A stretch of DNA of 27,167 nucleotides from Cocleimonas sp. Its GTDB lineage: Bacteria; Pseudomonadota; Gammaproteobacteria; Thiotrichales; Thiotrichaceae. The number at the start of each line of letters is the position of its first letter. The first letter of the stretch is position 1. This document shows, in pieces, positions 8,265 through 16,218 of the stretch. Made by a program: the position numbers and the translations under genes. Where the stretch lies: the NCBI GenBank assembly GCA_023145485.1, contig JAGLDT010000073.1, positions 1-27,167 of the forward strand. Direction: 5' to 3'. The notes under the pieces were generated by a model. That model ran no database searches. It saw only the letters and a list, made by a program, of their open reading frames with translations, and had not been told where the DNA came from.

Positions 8265-8834
8265 TTAATGTGCCTGTAACGTTGCAAGCTCATCTAAAAT
8301 TGATTGAACGAGGCTAATACCAGAAGCCCCCATTCCTTTGCAAAGAACATCAGGATCACGTTCACCATCCAGTAACTTTTTCATAATACCTCCCAGTTGT
8401 CTCATATCACCAGCAGCAACGCTCATTTGTTCGGCCATTGTTGATAGCATTGTCAATGCTTGAGGGTTTCCTGAATTAGCTTGGATTAGCATATGAGCAA
8501 TCCCAGGTGCCGCCATTGCGGAGTCACCAGACTGACCATTAGGGTCGGGCAGAGTGGTCGGGTTTTGAATGCCATTTAAGATAGCGCCGATAATAACCGA
8601 GTCTTCTTCATCCAAATTTTGTTGTAAGCTTGCAGAACGATCGCCTGCAGTGATTTTATTAATAACGCGAACTAAATTAGTCCAGCCATTATCAGAGCTT
8701 ACTTTTAAAACATCATTGAGTTGTTGTTTATTTATGGGGTTTTGAGCAACCTGCACTACCAGCACAATAAGGCTGGCGTGCATTTGAATAATCTGCTGTT
8801 GAGCAGACGGTTGCTGTTTAGACGATAAGTCCAT
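8265..8834 (-). CDS. Unrecognised 189-residue protein downstream of fis
   Basis: I do not recognise a named family. The protein has no signal peptide and is not an integral membrane protein. It has a Gln-rich N-terminus (residues 7-18), a hydrophobic helix (about 21-32), an acidic middle (LDEEDS near 75), and a C-terminal half that looks helical, with MLSTMAEQMSVAAGDMRQLGGIMKKL and a conserved-looking GERDPDVL segment. The ATG is seven bases after the fis stop. Its Shine-Dalgarno (TAGGAA) overlaps the fis stop codon, so its translation is probably coupled to fis. It is a cytosolic, probably regulatory or structural protein (inference only), in the position where purH sits in some gammaproteobacteria. 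Confidence 0.8.
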   Translation of the reverse strand: MDLSSKQQPSAQQQIIQMHASLIVLVVQVAQNPINKQQLNDVLKVSSDNGWTNLVRVINKITAGDRSASLQQNLDEEDSVIIGAILNGIQNPTTLPDPNGQSGDSAMAAPGIAHMLIQANSGNPQALTMLSTMAEQMSVAAGDMRQLGGIMKKLLDGERDPDVLCKGMGASGISLVQSILDELATLQAH

Positions 8835-8841
8835 CTGTTTC

Positions 8842-9096
8842 CTATAGTAATCCGTGGCGCTTTAATTTTGAGCGCAGTGTAGCACGGTTTACACCTAAAC
8901 AGTTAGCTGCACGAGATTGATTTCCTCGTGTGTGTTTCATGATTGCTTTTAACAGGGGTAGTTCAACATCATCTATAACTTGACGATAAAGATTCATTGA
9001 ATCTTGCTCACCGAGTATTTTTAGGTAATCCTCTACTGCATCCTCTGTAGTATCTGAAAGTGATCCTTCTGTGAAAGGTTTGACGGGGGTATTCAT
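8842..9096 (-). CDS. fis: Nucleoid-associated regulator Fis
   Basis: This small DNA-binding and DNA-bending protein acts on rRNA promoters, recombination enhancers and nucleoid structure in fast-growing cells. The 84 residues are slightly shorter than E. coli Fis (98). The C-terminal helix-turn-helix (about 59-80) reads GNQSRAANCLGVNRATLRSK, nearly the consensus. The preceding helices contain VELPLLKAIMKHT. The N-terminal flexible arm is shortened and divergent. It lies 16 bases after dusB on the same strand, as in the classical dusB-fis operon, with a weak Shine-Dalgarno (AAAGG). Confidence 0.97.
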   Translation of the reverse strand: MNTPVKPFTEGSLSDTTEDAVEDYLKILGEQDSMNLYRQVIDDVELPLLKAIMKHTRGNQSRAANCLGVNRATLRSKLKRHGLL

Positions 9097-9112
9097 AATG
9101 TTACTACCTTTG

Positions 9113-10129
9113 TTATTGAGTCGCGGGTTTTTGGGAAATCGGGGGTAAATCCTCCAAAGCTTGTGAAAATTTTTCTAATTGCTCAGAGGGCGTTTTTGCA
9201 ATGAAGATATTTTTTAAAATTTCTTTATTGACAGTATGTTGCGTACTCATAGTGTTTAAATAGCAAGCGAGGTGTTTTCTAGCTACCGCCATACGAAGAG
9301 CTGGATTATAATGACGATGAATGGTAGATACGTGCTCAATTGCTGCGTTAATCTGTTTAGCTCTTGGTAAAGGTGCCTTTACCTTATTCGTGTTCAAATA
9401 GTGGTTAATTTCTTCAAATATCCAAGGTCGACCTTTGGTAATTCGACCTAAAAGTAGACCATCAACCTGAGTGTATTTTAGGATAAATGCAGCATCCTGC
9501 ATGGTCATAATATCGCCATTAGCAATAATAGGTATGTGGGCCTGTCTTTTTACGGCACGGATAGTTTCGTATTCTGCGTGTCCCATAAAGCCTTCTTCTC
9601 GACTTCTACCGTGAATAGAGAGTGCTGCAATGCCTGATTCTTCTGCTATATGTGCAATTTCCAGTGCATTTTTATTTTTATTTGCCCAACCAGTGCGTAT
9701 TTTTAAGGTGATAGGGAGGTCAACAGCCGTTATTATGCTGGCTAAAATAGCCTCTACTCGTTTGGGATATTGCATGAGCGCGGAGCCAGCGGCTTTGCTA
9801 CAAATCTTTTTTGCAGGACATCCCATATTAATATCTAATATCTGTACACCTTGATCAGCACAACGTCTAGCCGCTTCTGCCATAGTATAAGGGTCGGTAC
9901 CAACAATCTGCGCACAGCGTGGCTCTGCTTCATCCGCTGATATGAGTCGTGTTGACGATTTTTTAGATTTCCAGAGGCTGACATCAGAAGCAATCATCTC
10001 GGCGGTAGTGAGTCCAGCACCAAATGAACGGCATATATCTCGGTAAGGACGGTCTGTTAGTCCTGCCATTGGTGCTAGAAGTATATTACTTGAGAGTCGG
10101 TATGGGCCGATATGAAGTGGTTTTTGCAT
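9113..10129 (-). CDS. dusB: tRNA-dihydrouridine synthase B
   Basis: This FMN enzyme reduces specific uridines in tRNA to dihydrouridine using NADPH. The N-terminal TIM barrel opens with ILLAPMAGLTDRPYR (16-30). The catalytic cysteine is Cys104 in INMGCPAKK. LKIRTGW and the SIHGRSREEGFMG segment bind flavin and substrate. The 338 residues are normal, with an extra Pro/Gln tail. It is the first gene of the dusB-fis-hypothetical operon. No good Shine-Dalgarno lies before the ATG; the start is chosen by family alignment of the N-terminus. Confidence 0.96.
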   Translation of the reverse strand: MQKPLHIGPYRLSSNILLAPMAGLTDRPYRDICRSFGAGLTTAEMIASDVSLWKSKKSSTRLISADEAEPRCAQIVGTDPYTMAEAARRCADQGVQILDINMGCPAKKICSKAAGSALMQYPKRVEAILASIITAVDLPITLKIRTGWANKNKNALEIAHIAEESGIAALSIHGRSREEGFMGHAEYETIRAVKRQAHIPIIANGDIMTMQDAAFILKYTQVDGLLLGRITKGRPWIFEEINHYLNTNKVKAPLPRAKQINAAIEHVSTIHRHYNPALRMAVARKHLACYLNTMSTQHTVNKEILKNIFIAKTPSEQLEKFSQALEDLPPISQKPATQ

Positions 10130-10226
10130 AAAAATTTGACTATTGTGTTGTAAGAACGTTCAGTAATATGATAGTTAAGAAATTTTTATTTTAAATGGAT
10201 CTATCATTTCCAAAGATATTCTTACA

Positions 10227-10865
10227 TCACATGAATTTAAAATTAAAACGAGTCGCTTTTTCACCAGGGTCAGCAATTTTTAGTTGTAGCATGACCTCTT
10301 TTTTAGGAGGTAGTACCTCATCTTCAGAGTACTGTTGCAGATATTCAATCGGTTTAAAGCGCCTTAGTGCAATGATATTTTCTTTATCATCCATAAGGGT
10401 AACTTCAACATACGGATAAGGTTGAGCCTGATCTGCTTTATTTTCAATGGAGGCAGAAATAAGTAGCACACCCGTATCATTAGGGTGGCTGATTATATTT
10501 CTACTGATCATTTGTACTTTCTCGGGGTTTCGCTCTAACTCGTATGTAAACCAGCGTTTATTATTGTATAAAAATTGAATAACTAGGAGTGACAACAAAA
10601 AAAGCACCACTAGCATCTGGAAGCTATTAAAGGTTTTTTTGGTTACTCGCGTATATCTTGGTATTAATACATCAGGGTCTACGATGTTCTCTTCATCTAT
10701 TTCTTCATTTTCTAAATTTTTCTTTTTAGGTAAGGTTGTTGTCAGCGTATCCATCGCATTAAAAACAGAATCACACTCGCCACAGCGTAGCTTTCCTTGA
10801 GCAACAGTAAGTTCTTTCATTCTGACACGGAACACAGCTCCGCAATGTGTGCATTGTGTATACAT
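10227..10865 (-). CDS. Zinc-ribbon and DUF3426 domain membrane protein
   Basis: The 212 residues begin with an MJ0042-type zinc ribbon: Cys5-x2-Cys8 and Cys28-x2-Cys31, in CTHCGAVF and LRCGECDSVF. A single membrane helix lies at about 82-100, after an acidic linker. The rest (110-212) is a periplasmic-side DUF3426 domain of beta character (ENKADQAQPYPYVEVTLMD). The function is unknown. The gene is regularly found between prmA and dusB-fis in gammaproteobacteria, which supports the assignment, although prmA is not in this window. It is separated from dusB by 97 bases and diverges from the plus-strand 34-codon ORF. Confidence 0.9.
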   Translation of the reverse strand: MYTQCTHCGAVFRVRMKELTVAQGKLRCGECDSVFNAMDTLTTTLPKKKNLENEEIDEENIVDPDVLIPRYTRVTKKTFNSFQMLVVLFLLSLLVIQFLYNNKRWFTYELERNPEKVQMISRNIISHPNDTGVLLISASIENKADQAQPYPYVEVTLMDDKENIIALRRFKPIEYLQQYSEDEVLPPKKEVMLQLKIADPGEKATRFNFKFM

Positions 10866-10942
10866 AGATAGCTTCGTTTTTATATTATGCGTAAAATTAT
10901 AAAAGAATGTGTCATTGGATTATAGAATATTATTTTTACGGT

Positions 10943-10972
10943 TTGCTTAGTTATTACTTTAAGGAATAATAT
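10943..10972 (+). promoter_or_regulatory. Candidate sigma-70 promoter for the 34-codon ORF and BTAD regulator
   Basis: TTGCTT (10943-10948) and TAATAT (10967-10972) are separated by 18 bases. The start would be near 10979, a few bases before the perfect dyad at 10982-11005. Confidence 0.5.
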
Positions 10973-10981
10973 TTGAGTCCA

Positions 10982-11005
10982 TAGTAGCTTAATCATAAGC
11001 TACTA
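10982..11005 (+). promoter_or_regulatory. Perfect 10-base dyad in the leader of the peptide/BTAD unit
   Basis: TAGTAGCTTA (10982-10991), spacer ATCA, TAAGCTACTA (10996-11005). The dyad falls just after the predicted start point and 12 bases before the Shine-Dalgarno. It could be an operator straddling the start of transcription or a 5' hairpin protecting the mRNA. The lack of a following T-tract argues against a terminator. Confidence 0.55.
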
Positions 11006-11029
11006 AAGAATAGTTTAGGAGTAAAAATA

Positions 11030-11134
11030 ATGAATCAATCAGTTGCAATACAAGACATTATCACCGCAGAAGAAGACCTAGAAGGTGAGCCATTTGCAGA
11101 AGTGTCAATAAAAGGTCAAAGTTCAGTGTTGTAA
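11030..11134 (+). CDS. Candidate 34-residue acidic peptide ahead of the BTAD regulator
   Basis: The ORF starts with ATG eight bases after a strong Shine-Dalgarno (AGGAG, 11017-11021), better than most genes in this window. It has a fitting promoter and a dyad upstream and ends 34 bases before the regulator. The peptide begins MNQSVAIQDI, is rich in Asp/Glu in the middle (EEDLEGE, residues 14-20; seven acidic, one basic residue) and ends in QSSVL. It has no Cys, signal peptide or membrane helix. I do not recognise a family. It could be a small protein partner or peptide ligand of the regulator, a modified-peptide precursor, or a leader ORF. That it is translated is likely; its role is unknown. 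Confidence 0.6.
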   Translation: MNQSVAIQDIITAEEDLEGEPFAEVSIKGQSSVL

Positions 11135-11168
11135 ATACCTTCCTCTTTCTTATTTGGGGCAAATATAA

Positions 11169-12509
11169 ATGCGTCTTCTTGAACTTAAATTATTTGCAGG
11201 TTTTCAGCTTTTAGACGCTGAGGGGAAAATAGTGTCTGGCATATCACGCAAAGCGAAAGCATTGTTAGCGTGGTTGGCTTTAAACCCTAATCAAGAGTAT
11301 CCGCGTGAAAAACTGGCAAGTATCCTTTGGCCTGATAGTAGTGAAGCACAGGCAAGGCATAGTTTGCGTCAGGCATTAACGGTTTTACGCAAGGTTTTAC
11401 CCGTTGATGCAACGTTATTACAAGCAACTAAAGATTGGATTTTACTGGATGGAAATCATATTCAGGTGGATGTGCAATGCTTTAATCAGTCATTAGCAAA
11501 GGCAGATTCTAAGTCGCTTGAGGATGCTATTCAGTTGTATCGAGGAAGTTTATTAGAAGGTTGTAACCCTGGCTCTGATAGTTTTGATGATTGGCTTTTT
11601 ACTTATCGAAATAATTATAATGCTCTAGCTAGCAGTGCCGTAGAAAAGCGTTTGGCCCTGTTATTAACGGCTAATGATGTAACAGATGATGATTATGAGG
11701 ATGCGATTCATTATGCAACACGTTTGATTGAAATTGATGAACTACACGAGTACGGTTATCAAACGTTAATGATTGCTCATCATAAATTGGGCAATTATAG
11801 TGTTGCTCTGCAGTCGTATCAGATGATCAGCGATAAGTTGCAACAACAATTAGCCATTTCTCCCTCTAAAGAAACGCAAAGATTATATCAAATGATCTTA
11901 GCTCCCCATGTTGTTGTCACTGATCCATTAAATGCTAGCGATAAAACAGTTCAAGCATTATCCATCAAAAAAAAGCGTCGTTTATCGAATAGCAATGAAC
12001 GCTTACTGTATCAAGTTGAAATGGCGATTGAAGGTGTTGTAAAGCACAGTATTGGTCATAGTTTTTTGATTCGAGGTCAGGAGAACAGGACGAATATTCT
12101 TGTTAAAGAAATGATTGATCAGGCAAAAGAGAGAAAATTTATTTACTGCCATAAAAAAGTATCTCCCGATATCAAGGAGCAGGATATTTTAGTGGGGTTA
12201 TTAGAGGTGCTCACTATTTATCTAACAGATCCACAGCGCCTTAAAAGCTTGCAGAAAGATACCACTATTAGCCTTAGAGCCTTATCGATGTTGCAACGAC
12301 TTGTAGCAGAACAACCGATTATGGTGTTGCTTGAGGATATTCATCATAGTCCCGTTGATTTAATGGTGCAGTTGGCTGAGTTGACATCATTAATTGGCGG
12401 ACATGCGGTATTAGTGATTATGGTCGGTGATTTAAGTAGTAACGATCCTTTAGAGGTTATTTGGCAGAGTGCAATGATTGGAGCACCTTTGACTACGATT
12501 GATATCTAG
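11169..12509 (+). CDS. BTAD/SARP-type transcriptional regulator with degenerate ATPase-like C-terminus
   Basis: Residues 1-95 form an OmpR-like winged-helix domain typical of SARP/AfsR regulators (RKAKALLAWLALNP, ILWPDSSEAQARHSLRQAL). Residues about 97-245 are a bacterial transcriptional activation domain of TPR-like helices (YGYQTLMIAHHKLGNYSVAL). A linker rich in Lys/Arg (265-272) leads to a region resembling the STAND/AAA ATPase of larger family members: RGQENRT (302-308) sits where VGRE normally does, and MVLLEDIHHS (385-394) resembles Walker B. No GxxGxGK[ST] P-loop is present between them, so ATP binding is doubtful. The ORF ends at 446 residues, without the TPR region of long members. 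No Shine-Dalgarno is strong; translation may follow the 34-codon ORF. Its targets are unknown. Confidence 0.85.
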   Translation: MRLLELKLFAGFQLLDAEGKIVSGISRKAKALLAWLALNPNQEYPREKLASILWPDSSEAQARHSLRQALTVLRKVLPVDATLLQATKDWILLDGNHIQVDVQCFNQSLAKADSKSLEDAIQLYRGSLLEGCNPGSDSFDDWLFTYRNNYNALASSAVEKRLALLLTANDVTDDDYEDAIHYATRLIEIDELHEYGYQTLMIAHHKLGNYSVALQSYQMISDKLQQQLAISPSKETQRLYQMILAPHVVVTDPLNASDKTVQALSIKKKRRLSNSNERLLYQVEMAIEGVVKHSIGHSFLIRGQENRTNILVKEMIDQAKERKFIYCHKKVSPDIKEQDILVGLLEVLTIYLTDPQRLKSLQKDTTISLRALSMLQRLVAEQPIMVLLEDIHHSPVDLMVQLAELTSLIGGHAVLVIMVGDLSSNDPLEVIWQSAMIGAPLTTIDI

Positions 12510-12581
12510 TTTTTCTTTCAGTAGCTTTCTTCGAAAATGTTTGCTAAAAGGGCAGTTTTTTATCTGACCTTTTTTATTATT

Positions 12582-13364
12582 ATGAAATATGCGCTTTGTG
12601 TGGAATATGATGGAACCCCTTATTGTGGCTGGCAAAAGCTATCTCATTCACCGTCGGTACAGCAAGAGGTGGAAAAGGCGCTATCAAAAGTAGCGAATCA
12701 TTCGGTCGAGGTGATTTGTGCTGGTAGGACGGATAGTGGCGTGCATGGAATAGGTCAGGTGATACATTTTGAATCGGATGCTTTGCGTGATAATAAAGCA
12801 TGGCTTTTAGGTGGCAATACTAACCTTCCTTTCAATATTGGTTTTCAATGGGTAAAAGGAGTGGCTGATGATTTTCATGCGCGTTTTTCGGCGTTGGATC
12901 GACGTTATCGGTATATCATTCTTAACCGCAAAGTACGCCCTTCTTTATTGCATGAACGGGTTACTTGGTTTCATTCCTTGCTTGATGAAGACAAAATGCA
13001 ACAGGCTGCAAATTACTTAATTGGTGAAAGGGATTTTTCCAGCTTTCGTGCCTCTGGTTGTCAGGCGAGACATGCAAGACGTGAAATTAAAGAGATTACC
13101 ATTAGTCGCAACGGTGATTATCTTTTTATTGATATTTGTGCCAATGCCTTTTTGTACCATATGGTACGCAATATCGTGGGCAGTTTATTTGATGTAGGAA
13201 TGGGAATTAAATCGCCCGAATGGTTTGCTGAATTGCTAGCAATAGAAGATCGTACTCAAGCAGGTGTAACCGCACCCGCTTGTGGACTTTATTTTGTGAG
13301 TGTCAGCTACCCTGAAAAATATCAAATTCCTGAAAAAAATCAACCACCTGAATTTTTATTATAA
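12582..13364 (+). CDS. truA: tRNA pseudouridine(38-40) synthase
   Basis: TruA isomerises uridines 38-40 in the anticodon stem of many tRNAs. From this start the protein has 260 residues and begins MKYALCVEYDGTPYCGWQ, matching the family N-terminus. An ATG at 12537 would add 15 residues with no homology, so it is rejected although neither start has a clear Shine-Dalgarno. The catalytic aspartate is Asp51 in CAGRTDSGVHG. Later conserved parts are RYRYIILN, RDFSSFRASGCQ and FLYHMVRNIVG. The 3' end overlaps the convergent asparaginase-like gene by 25 bases. Often truA follows fimV; here a regulator precedes it. Confidence 0.96.
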   Translation: MKYALCVEYDGTPYCGWQKLSHSPSVQQEVEKALSKVANHSVEVICAGRTDSGVHGIGQVIHFESDALRDNKAWLLGGNTNLPFNIGFQWVKGVADDFHARFSALDRRYRYIILNRKVRPSLLHERVTWFHSLLDEDKMQQAANYLIGERDFSSFRASGCQARHARREIKEITISRNGDYLFIDICANAFLYHMVRNIVGSLFDVGMGIKSPEWFAELLAIEDRTQAGVTAPACGLYFVSVSYPEKYQIPEKNQPPEFLL

Positions 13365-13858
13365 GTTGATTCAAACAACCCTTGTTGTCTATTTTTCACG
13401 ACCTGATCCCAAGCAAATACTTTGCCATTCATGGTAATATAAACCCCAGAGGATAAGCATTGTACCGCGCTAATAGCACAGCCTAAATTAAACAGGCTGT
13501 CTGACTGCTTAAAAGCATAGGGAATCATTGCACCTAATAATACGATCGTTTTATCACTGATTTGCGGGGCTAAATGGGAGGCAGTAAGCGTCATGGTATC
13601 TGTTCCATGGGTAATGATAATCAGGGATTCATTACTCTGTTGGCAGGCTTGTAGAATTAATTCTCTATCTGCACCTTTCATCTCCAAGCTATCTTTGAGC
13701 ATCAGTGTCTCAATGTTAATATCTGCTTTACAGTGACCTTGTGCAAGCATCTCAGGAAGGTGCGATTGGGTAAAAACAAGGTCTCCCGTTAGCTCATTAT
13801 AGACTTTATCAATTGTGCCACCCGTCACAAGGAGTTTAATGCTGGGATTATTCCGCAT
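13340..13858 (-). CDS. Single-domain L-asparaginase-like protein
   Basis: The 172 residues cover only the N-terminal domain of the asparaginase/glutaminase family. The first nucleophile motif is VTGGTID (11-17, Thr15) and the second is THGTDTM (83-89, Thr86-Asp87). QSDSLFNLGCAI also matches. The C-terminal domain of classical asparaginases (about 330 residues) is missing. Similar short proteins are widespread in proteobacteria, so this is probably a complete gene and not a remnant; activity on asparagine is unproven. The ATG shares a base with the tex stop (TAATG on the minus strand), so the two are coupled. The last 25 bases overlap the end of truA. Confidence 0.85.
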   Translation of the reverse strand: MRNNPSIKLLVTGGTIDKVYNELTGDLVFTQSHLPEMLAQGHCKADINIETLMLKDSLEMKGADRELILQACQQSNESLIIITHGTDTMTLTASHLAPQISDKTIVLLGAMIPYAFKQSDSLFNLGCAISAVQCLSSGVYITMNGKVFAWDQVVKNRQQGLFESTYNKNSGG

Positions 13859-16170
13859 TATTTTTTTCCCTGTGCTTTTGCAAAGGCCGCTGCAAAGGCA
13901 TTATTTGCTGGTGTTTTATGTTGAGAGCGTTGTGTGCTTCGTTGTTGTTTTTTAGGTCGTGTTGTTTTGGGAGGTGCTTTTTCTTTTTGATCGACCTTAT
14001 CGGTTAAACGCATCGTTAGCGCAATACGCTTTCGGGCTTGATCAATTTCCATAACCTTTACTTTAATAATGTCGCCTGTTTTCACCACCTCATGCGGGTC
14101 TTTAACAAAACGATCAGCAAGGGCTGATATATGTACTAATCCATCTTGATGTACGCCAATATCCACAAAAGCACCAAAATTGGTTACATTAGTGACAGTA
14201 CCTTCTAACACCATGCTTTCTTTAAGGTCAGATATTTTTTCAATGCCGTCTTTAAAGCTGGCTGTTTTAAAGGCAGGGCGGGGGTCACGACCTGGTTTAT
14301 CCAATTCGCTAATGATATCGATAATGGTGGGGAGTCCAACCTTTTCACTGGTGTAATCGGTAGGGTTAAGGTTTTTCAGGATACGACTATTGCCAATTAA
14401 TTTGCCAATATCACTGTCATTAGCGGCAGCGATACGGCTAACGACACGGTAGGATTCAGGGTGTACAGCCGAAGCATCCAGTGGATTATCCCCTTGGTGA
14501 ATACGCAAAAAACCTGCGGCTTGTTCAAAAGCTTTTGGCCCAAGACGTGCTACTTTTTTAAGTTCCTTACGATTCTTAAAACGTCCTTTTTCATCGCGAA
14601 GTGCAACGATATTATCGGCAATGGTTTGATTTAAGCCTGCAACACGTCGCAATAAGGCTGCTGAGGCGGTATTGACTTCAACACCCACGCTATTGACACA
14701 GTCTTCCACGACGGCATCCAAATTTTTAGCCAGTTGAACTTGGCTTACATCATGCTGATACTGCCCCACACCAATCGCTTTAGCTTCTATTTTCACTAAT
14801 TCAGCGAGTGGATCTTGTAAACGTCTAGCGATAGAAATAGCACCGCGAATGGTGACATCTAAATCAGGAAATTCTTTAGACGCGGTTTCAGAAGCAGAAT
14901 AAACCGATGCCCCTGCTTCACTGACCATAATTTTTTCTAATGCTAGTTCAGGGTGACGTTTGATTAAGTCAGCACACAGTTTATCAGTTTCGCGTGATGC
15001 GGTGCCATTGCCGATAGCGAGTAGTTCAACCTTGTATTTAGTGGCTAGTTTGGCTAATTCAGCAATAGACTGATCCCACTGATTTCTAGGAGCATGGGGA
15101 TAAATAGCGGTTGAGTCTAAATATTGCCCTGTATTACTAATCACAGCAATTTTTACTCCTGTACGCAAACCAGGATCAAGCCCAATGGTTGCACGCTGTC
15201 CTGCGGGAGCTGCTAATAAGAGGTCTTTCATATTTTTACCAAAGACATTAATGGCTTCCTCTTCTGCCTGTTGACGCAAGGTTGTTAGTAGCTCGGTCTC
15301 TAGACGTAAGTGTAATTTAATCCGCCATGTCCAACGTACCACATCAGCGATCCATTCATTGGCAACTCGACCTTTATTGGCTAAGTCAAGATGATAAATA
15401 ATAATACTCTCGCAGGGATGTAGGCGACCCTCTTCCTGTTCGGCATCTAATTTTAATTGCAGAAAACCTTCATTACGCCCACGAAACATCGCTAATGCAC
15501 GGTGCGAAGGAATTTTTCCAATGGCATCTTTATTATCAAAATAATCACGGTATTTAGCACCGTCTGTTTCCTTACCCTTAACCACTTTAGAGTGGAGCAA
15601 GGCATTGTGATTCATATAGTCACGTAATTTTTCTGCCAGATTAGCATCATCAGCGAAACGCTCCATCAATATAAACTTAGCGCCATTTAATACACCTTTT
15701 ATATCCTTAAAGGCATCTTTAAACACGTCATCAGTATTTAGGTATTGTTGCGCCTCTGTTTCAGGATCAAGATCAGGGTTCTCTAAAAGTGCATCGGCTA
15801 ATGGTTCAATACCTGCTTCGATGGCGATTTGTCCTTTCGTGCGCCGTTTTTGCTTATAAGGACGGTATAAATCCTCAAGCCGTGTTTTGGTATTTGCATC
15901 ATTAAGTGCTTGGTTTAGCGCCTTGGTTAGCTTACCTTGCTCATCAATATTTTTTATAATTACGTCACGACGCTGATCAAGTTCTCTCATATAATCAAGG
16001 TGTTCATGCAATGCTCTTAACTGGATATCATCTAGCCCTCCTGTTACTTCTTTACGATAACGGGATATAAACGGTACTGTTGCTCCTTCATCGAGTAATT
16101 GCATGCTGTCTATAACTTGTTGTTCTTTAATGTTTAATTCATTCGCAATACGTTGAGAGATTGTCTTCAT
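13858..16170 (-). CDS. tex: Tex-family RNA-binding transcription accessory protein
   Basis: Tex is a cytosolic nucleic-acid-binding protein related to eukaryotic Spt6 and involved in transcription. From the ATG at 16170 it has 770 residues, the usual length. A GTG at 16218 would add 16 residues without homology. The family N-terminus is clear (LLDEGATVPFISRYRKEVTG), followed by the YqgF-like RNase H fold (TIGLDPGLRTGVKIAVI), helix-hairpin-helix repeats (LLRRVAGLNQTIADNIV, KKVARLGPKAFEQAAGFLRI), and a C-terminal S1 domain (about 645-720) with TNVTNFGAFVDIGVHQDGLV. A Lys/Arg/Gln-rich tail ends the protein. No Shine-Dalgarno is seen at either start. It is followed immediately by the asparaginase-like gene. 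Confidence 0.95.
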   Translation of the reverse strand: MKTISQRIANELNIKEQQVIDSMQLLDEGATVPFISRYRKEVTGGLDDIQLRALHEHLDYMRELDQRRDVIIKNIDEQGKLTKALNQALNDANTKTRLEDLYRPYKQKRRTKGQIAIEAGIEPLADALLENPDLDPETEAQQYLNTDDVFKDAFKDIKGVLNGAKFILMERFADDANLAEKLRDYMNHNALLHSKVVKGKETDGAKYRDYFDNKDAIGKIPSHRALAMFRGRNEGFLQLKLDAEQEEGRLHPCESIIIYHLDLANKGRVANEWIADVVRWTWRIKLHLRLETELLTTLRQQAEEEAINVFGKNMKDLLLAAPAGQRATIGLDPGLRTGVKIAVISNTGQYLDSTAIYPHAPRNQWDQSIAELAKLATKYKVELLAIGNGTASRETDKLCADLIKRHPELALEKIMVSEAGASVYSASETASKEFPDLDVTIRGAISIARRLQDPLAELVKIEAKAIGVGQYQHDVSQVQLAKNLDAVVEDCVNSVGVEVNTASAALLRRVAGLNQTIADNIVALRDEKGRFKNRKELKKVARLGPKAFEQAAGFLRIHQGDNPLDASAVHPESYRVVSRIAAANDSDIGKLIGNSRILKNLNPTDYTSEKVGLPTIIDIISELDKPGRDPRPAFKTASFKDGIEKISDLKESMVLEGTVTNVTNFGAFVDIGVHQDGLVHISALADRFVKDPHEVVKTGDIIKVKVMEIDQARKRIALTMRLTDKVDQKEKAPPKTTRPKKQQRSTQRSQHKTPANNAFAAAFAKAQGKK

Positions 16171-16218
16171 AGCGTTATTTGTTATTTCAGGAAAAAAATG
16201 TGAGGCGGATATTATCAC

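Noticed and set aside
10195..10419. 74-codon plus-strand frame opposite the DUF3426 gene
   Set aside because: It is mostly antisense to that gene and has no ribosome site or family resemblance.
12537..12581. Upstream ATG adding 15 residues to TruA
   Set aside because: The extension is not part of the family and would give a hydrophobic N-terminus unfit for a cytosolic tRNA enzyme; MKYALCVEYDG fits the family start.
13340..13858. Asparaginase-like gene as a truncated pseudogene
   Set aside because: It has an intact frame, both Thr motifs and coupling with tex, and short one-domain forms are known in proteobacteria.
16171..16218. Upstream GTG adding 16 residues to Tex
   Set aside because: No Shine-Dalgarno and no family match; the ATG at 16170 agrees with known Tex N-termini.
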